Shown here: piece after piece, positions 12,001 through 18,000 of the stretch
How the letters are laid out: every line of letters begins with the position of its first letter
How positions within the stretch are numbered: the first letter of the stretch is position 1
From: Gonium pectorale
Lineage: Eukaryota; Chlorophyta; Chlorophyceae; Chlamydomonadales; Volvocaceae
Direction: 5' to 3'
NCBI GenBank assembly: GCA_001584585.1
Contig: LSYV01000134.1
Coordinates: forward strand, 34,636-58,661
DNA: 24,026 bases
The notes under the pieces: model-generated
The model's input: only the letters and a program-made list of their open reading frames with translations
Database searches by the model: none
Told to the model about the DNA's origin: nothing
Position numbers and translations under genes: made by a program

Positions 12001-15000
12001 TCCGTGACCCAGGTCTCACCGCTGTTACCAGCGCTGTTCCCAGATATCGTGCTGCTGCCGTCCACGGTCAAGGTGTCGACGGTGCTGTACACGTACATGG
12101 CTCCGCCTGCGGGGCGGGGCGGGGTTGGGTGGGATTCATGTCGCCGTGAGTTCCTAGTGGCAGGTGGGAATCTGGGCACCCACTCAGGGCGGGCCCCAAT
12201 CACACACAGCTGCTGGGTTCACGGCCTCCGCATCCGAGGGAGGGAGCGACCCGCCAATGCCTGCGTGCGTGGGATGGCGTGATAAGCTACATGATGGGCA
12301 GCGAGGGGCTTATAATGAGAAGTAGGAAGCGCCCCCCCGACCGAGTATGGCCGCGCGGGGCCACTGGCGTCGCTTGTGCTACACATGAACGGACACCCCT
12401 GGCCGTGTGCATCGATTGACGGCTGCGGAGGAGGGGGCGGAGGGGGTGGGGGTCCCGTGCAGCCGCTCGGTTCATTCAGGGAGGTAGGAAGCGCGCAAAC
12501 CGGCCATTCGCTCCCATCCAATAAAACGGTCAGCACGGTTGTTCGAGATGGCGCTGCCACCCTTAACTTCAAGTGAAGTTCTGCTCCAGACCCACATTTC
12601 GCCGCCTGCACATGCGATTCGTAGTAGTACGGAGGGCATGGTGTGGGTGGAAACCTTGCAGTCGAGGGCAGCCTCGGAGGCGGGAGTTTGACAGCTTGTA
12701 CGGAGGGGGAGAGGCAATTCCTCTGGCGGCGGCGGGATTATGGTGGTTTGTACGGAGGGGGGGCCTCACTGGCAGGGCCGGCGGAGAGGACCGTTGGCGG
12801 TGGCGGCAGCGGCAGAGGGATTTGGGTGGTTCGGACGGAGGAGGGGGGGGGGCATTCCACTGGCAGGGCTGGGTGGAGGGGAGCGAAGGCGGCGGCGGCG
12901 GCCGAGGAGGGATTTGGGAGGTTTGTACGGAACCGTTGCGGGCTAATTCCACTGGCGGGGCCGGCGGAGGGGAGCGGTGGTTGTGGTGGTGGCGGCGGTG
13001 GGATTTGGGCGGCTTGTACTAAGGGGGGGGGATTTCCAGCCAGAGAGGCGCCCAGGGCGTAGCGCAAACGGCGTCTAGCACGCGGGCGCACAAACATAAC
13101 AATCTCTGGAGGTAGTCATCATTGGGGAGAAAAAGTGATGGCTTGCAGGCCTGGGACGCCCTCTCTGCATGTCCGGGCCTGCCCAGCAAGTAAGCTATAT
13201 CAGTAAAGGGTTGCATTTGATTTGCAGGATGGTGGGGGGGCAGCGACCCAGTCTCACCGTCGCCAAAGGCGCTGTTGCCAGATATAGTGCTGCTGCCGTC
13301 CACGGTCAGGGTGTCGACGGTGCTGTACACGTACATGGCTCCGCCTGCGGGGCGGGGCGGGGTTGGGTGGGATTAATGTCGCGGGCAGTTCGTAGTGGCA
13401 GGTGGGAATCTGGGCTCCTCTCCGGATGGGCCCTAGGCACACAGCTGCTGGGTTCACGGCCTCCCCATCCGAGGGAGGGAGCGACCCGCCAATGCCTGCG
13501 TGCGTGGGATGGCGTGATACATGAGCAACATGATGGGCAGCGAGGGGCGTATGAGGAGAAGGCAGGCCCCCGCCTCCCCCCGCCCCCCGAGAATGGCCGC
13601 TAGATAGACACCCCTGGCCATGTGCATTTACGGCTGCGGAGGGGGCAGATGGGGCGGGGGTCACATTGCGCCGCCCGCACATGCGGTTCACAGTAGCACG
13701 GAGGGCATGGTGTGGGTGGAAGTGGTGCAGTCGCTTAACGCAGAGAGGGGGGGCAGTTGGGGGCTTGGTGGCAGCGAAGGACACATGGGGCTTGGTGGAA
13801 GCATTTACACATACACACTAACCCCACAGACCGCCTGCGGCAGGGCGGGCCAGCAGCGAGGCGCACTAGCATAACAATCTCGGGAGGTAGTCATCATTTG
13901 GGGGGAGGTGATGTTTCGCAGGCCTTGAATTCCCTCTGTGCNNNNNNNNNNNNNNNNNNNNCCCAGCACACGCTACACGTATGTGTTTATGCTGATGAAA
14001 AGATAGCACATTCCGCGAAAGCGGGCCGGCGCAGCGTGCAAGGAAGGCCGCCTGATGTTTCTGCGGACCCGGCCAAAACGCCACCAACTTGCAACGCCGA
14101 CCCGAAGTCATACAGCCCTTGCCCTCGCTAACGCGGTGCCTCCATTCCCCAAGGCGCGGGCACTGTGTGCGAGTGTGCGCACCAAGCATCACGTCATTGC
14201 AGGCCCGCACCCTCTTTCGCGCTGCTCAGAACGTGGAGCTCTGGTTCATGAACCGGGGCCTTTTCGGTGTGTGACCCGAACCCAGCTCGGCCCGACGTTG
14301 GGGTCGGTTGCACAACGGTTGCCCACCGGAATGGAACAAGCGCAGGGGCGTTGGTTGCCACCGGGAGCAGGTATTGCCTAATGCGTAACAAAAGCTTAAG
14401 CAGCTTAGGTTCCTGGGAATGAGGGGCTTTAAGGGGAACTGACCACCAACGATTTGCACCGGCGCTGACCGGTCAACTCCCCGTACGACGGGGCCGCTCA
14501 ACTGCGCTGAAGTGCCAGAGCACCGCCTTCGAACAGGTTTAACATGTTGGATGCCTGCTCTATACGCTGTAGGAATTTCAAGCCGTTTCGCGCGCATTCA
14601 ATTTGAGAATGCCGTACCGCCAGACACTCTGTTCACCACCGAATCCGTGCATTCTTGCTCTGAGTGCGCCTAGGGTTTAGCAAACAACGGCCTTTGGCTC
14701 GCGGGCGCACGTGCATAACAATCTCGGGAGGTAGTCATCATTTGGGGGGGAGGGAAGTGATCTCGCAGGCCTGGGATGCCCTCTGTGCATGTCCGGGCCT
14801 GCCCAGAAAGTGAGCAAAATCAGTAAAGGGTGGCATTTGATTTGCAGAATGGGAGGGGGGGCGATAGCTGTCACTCATTGTTACTGCTGGTTGACCTCCA
14901 AACGGATAGGCCGTCTGGCCGCACTGGCAGCACCCAGCAGCGCCTGCCTGGCCGCGACCCGCCACGTCCCCAGCAGCCGGCCACTACTCCACATTCATGG

Positions 15001-18000
15001 GACCGACCCGCCTTGCGGCATGGCCGGCCCGCCAAGGAAGCGGGACGTGCAGCCCGCCGCGACCCAGGCCTCACCGCTACCGCCATCGGCGCGGTTCCCA
15101 GATATCGTGCTGCTGCCGTTGACGGTAAGAGAGTGGACGGAAGTGTAAACGAAGATGGCTCCGCCTGCGGGGCAGGGCGGGGTTGGGTGGGATTATTGCC
15201 ACGGTGAGTACGGGGTAACAGATGTGCGGAGGAGGGTCGGGCGGGGGCTGGCGAGTAAATGTTCCGAATGACTTTGACAAGGCGAGGCAGGTGATGGCGA
15301 TTTGTACGGAGAGTGGGGGGGAAGGGCAATTCCACTGGCGGGGCCGGCGGAGGGGAGCGGAGGCGACGGCGGCGGCGGCGGATGGATTTAGGCGGTTTGG
15401 GGGGGAGGGGTCAGTTCCAGCCAGAGAGGCGCCTAGGGTTTTACAAACATCGGCTTCTGGCTCGCGGGCGCACAAGCATAACAATCTCGGGAGGTAGTGA
15501 TCATTGGGGGGGAGGGAAGTGATGGCTCGCAGGCCTGGGATGCCCTCTCTGCATGTCCGGGCCTTCCCAGCAAGTAAGCTATATCAATAAAGGGTTGCAT
15601 TCCATTTGCAGGATGTATGGGGGATGATAGCTGTCATTGGTGGTTACTGCTGGTTGACCTCCTTACGGACGGGCCGTCTGTGCGCACTGGCAGCACCCAG
15701 CAGCGCCTGGCTGGCCGCGACCCGCCACGTCCCCAGCAGCCGGCCACTACGTACTCCGCATATGAACCACCCTCCTTGCGGCATGGCCGGCCCGCCAAGG
15801 AATGAAGCGGGACGTGCCGCCCGCAGCGACCCAGGCCTCACCGCTGTCATTGGCGCGGTTCCCAGATATCGTGCTGCTGCCGTCCACGGTAAGGGTGCCG
15901 ACGGTGCCGTTAACGTAGATGGCTCCGCCTGCGGGGCGGGGCGGGGTTGGGTGGGATTATTGTCGCGGTGAGTACGGGGTAACAGATGTGCGGAGGAGGG
16001 TCGGGCGGGGTCTGGCGAGTACATTTAGAGTGAGACTGTGACAAGGCGAGGCAGGTGATGGCGGTTTGTACGGAGAGTGGGGGGGAAGGGCAATTCCACT
16101 GGCGGGGCCGGCGGAGGGGAGCAGCGGCGATGGCGGCGGCGGCGGATGGATTTAGGCGGTTGGGGGGGGGGTCAGTTCCAGCCAGAGAGGCGCCTAGGGT
16201 TTTACAAACAACGGCCTTTGGCTCGCGGGCGCACGTGCATAACAATCTCGGGAGGTAGTCATCATTTGGGGGGAGGAGGTGATGGCTCGCAGGCCTGGGA
16301 TGCCCTCTCTGCATGTCCGGGCCTGGCCAGCAAGTAAGCTATATCAGTAAAGGGTTACATTCCATTTGCAGGATGGAAGGGGGATGATTGCTGTCATTGG
16401 TTGTTACGGCTGGTTGACCTCCATACGGACGGGCCGTCTGTGCGCACTGACAGCACCCAGCAGCGCCTGCCTGGCCGCGGCCCGCCACGTCCCAAGCAGC
16501 CGGCCACTACTCCACATTCATGGGACCGACCCGCCTTGCGGCATGGCCGGCCCCCCAAGGAAGCGGGACGTGCAGCCCGCCGCGACCCAGGCCTCACCGC
16601 TGCCGCCATCGCCGAGGTTCCCAGATATCGTGCTGCTGCCGTTGACGGTAAGGGTCGAGACGTTGCCTGAAACGTAGATGGCTCCGCCTGCCGGGCGGGT
16701 CGGGGATTATTGTCGCGGTGAGTACGGGGTAACAGATGTGCGGAGGAGGGTCGGGCGGGGGCTGGCAAGTACATGTAGAGAGAGACTGTGAAATGGTGAA
16801 GAAGGCGATGGCGGTTTGTACGGACGGTGGGGGAGGGGCGTCTCCAATGGCGGAGCCGGCAGAGGGGAACGGTGGCGGTGGCGGCGTCGACGGCGGCGGG
16901 GTTTTGTCGGGTTTTACGGAGGGGGGCCGCAATTCCAATCGCGGGGCCGGCGAGGGAACGAAGCGTTGGCGATGGCCCGCCGCGACCCAGGCCTCACCCC
17001 TGCCGCCAATGGCGCGGTTCCCAGATATCGTGCTGCTGCCGTCCACGGTAAGGGTGCCGACGGTGCCGTTAACGTAGATGGCTCCGCCTGCGGGGCGGGG
17101 TGGGATTATTGTCGCGGTGAGTACGGGGTAACAGATCTGCGGAGGAGGGTCGGGCGGGGGCGGGCGAGACAATGTAGAGAGAGACTGTGAAAAGGCGAGG
17201 CAGGTGATGGCGGTTTGTACGGATGAGGGGGGGTGGGGAAATTCCACTGGCGGGGCCGGTAGAGGGGAGCGGTGGCGGGAGGATTTAGGCGGTTCGGGGG
17301 GGAGGGGTCAGTTCCAGCCAGAGAGGCGCACAGGGCGCAGCACACAACGGCTTATGGCTCGCGGGCGCACAAGCATAACAATCTCGGGAGGTAGTGATCA
17401 TTTGGGGGGGAGGGAGGTGATCTCGCAGGCCTGGGATGCCCTCTGTGCATGTCCGGGCCTGCCCAGCAAGTAAGCAATATCAGTAAAAGGTTGCATTTGA
17501 TTTGCAGGATGGAAGAGGGATGGTAGCTGTCACTCATCGTTACAGCTGGTTGACCTCAATACGGATGGGCCGTCTGTGCGCACTGGCAGCACCCAGCAGC
17601 GCCTGCCTGGTCGCGACCCGCCACGTCCCCAGCAGCCGGCCGCTACTCCGCATATGAACAACCCGCCTTGCGGCATGGCCATTCCGCTAAGGAAGCGGAC
17701 GTGCAGCCCGCCGCGACCCAGGTCTCACAGTCGCCGCCAGCTCTGTTCCCAGATATCGTGCTGCTGCCGTCGATGGTAAGGTTGTCGACTCTGTCGCGAA
17801 CAAAGATGGCTCCGCCTGCGGGGCGGGGCGAGGTTGGGTGGGGTTAATGTCGCGGTTAGTACGGGGTAACATATGTGCAGAGGAGGGTCGGGCGGGGGCT
17901 GGCGAGTAAGTGTAGAGAGAGACTGTGACAAGGCGAGGCAGGTGATGGCGGTTTGTACGGAGAGTGGGGGAGGGGGAACTCCACTGGCGGGGCCGGTAGA

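Larger units (their letters stand above)
12170..13690. repeat. Duplicate pair within the array (12020-12660 and 13258-13740)
   Basis: Both copies carry the same rung exon, then CACACAGCTGCTGGGTTCACGGCCTC, GAGGGAGGGAGCGACCCGCC, GTGCGTGGGATGGCGTGATA, a GGCTGCGGAGG patch and CGGAGGGCATGGTGTGGGTGG. The second copy lacks roughly 150 bp that hold exon 10 in the first. Confidence 0.85.

Noticed and set aside
12569..13097. Long Gly/Arg- and Pro-rich frames on both strands over the minisatellite
   Set aside because: The frames follow the repeat composition, occur in several phases at once, and match no family. They lie within an intron of the Pmp-like gene.
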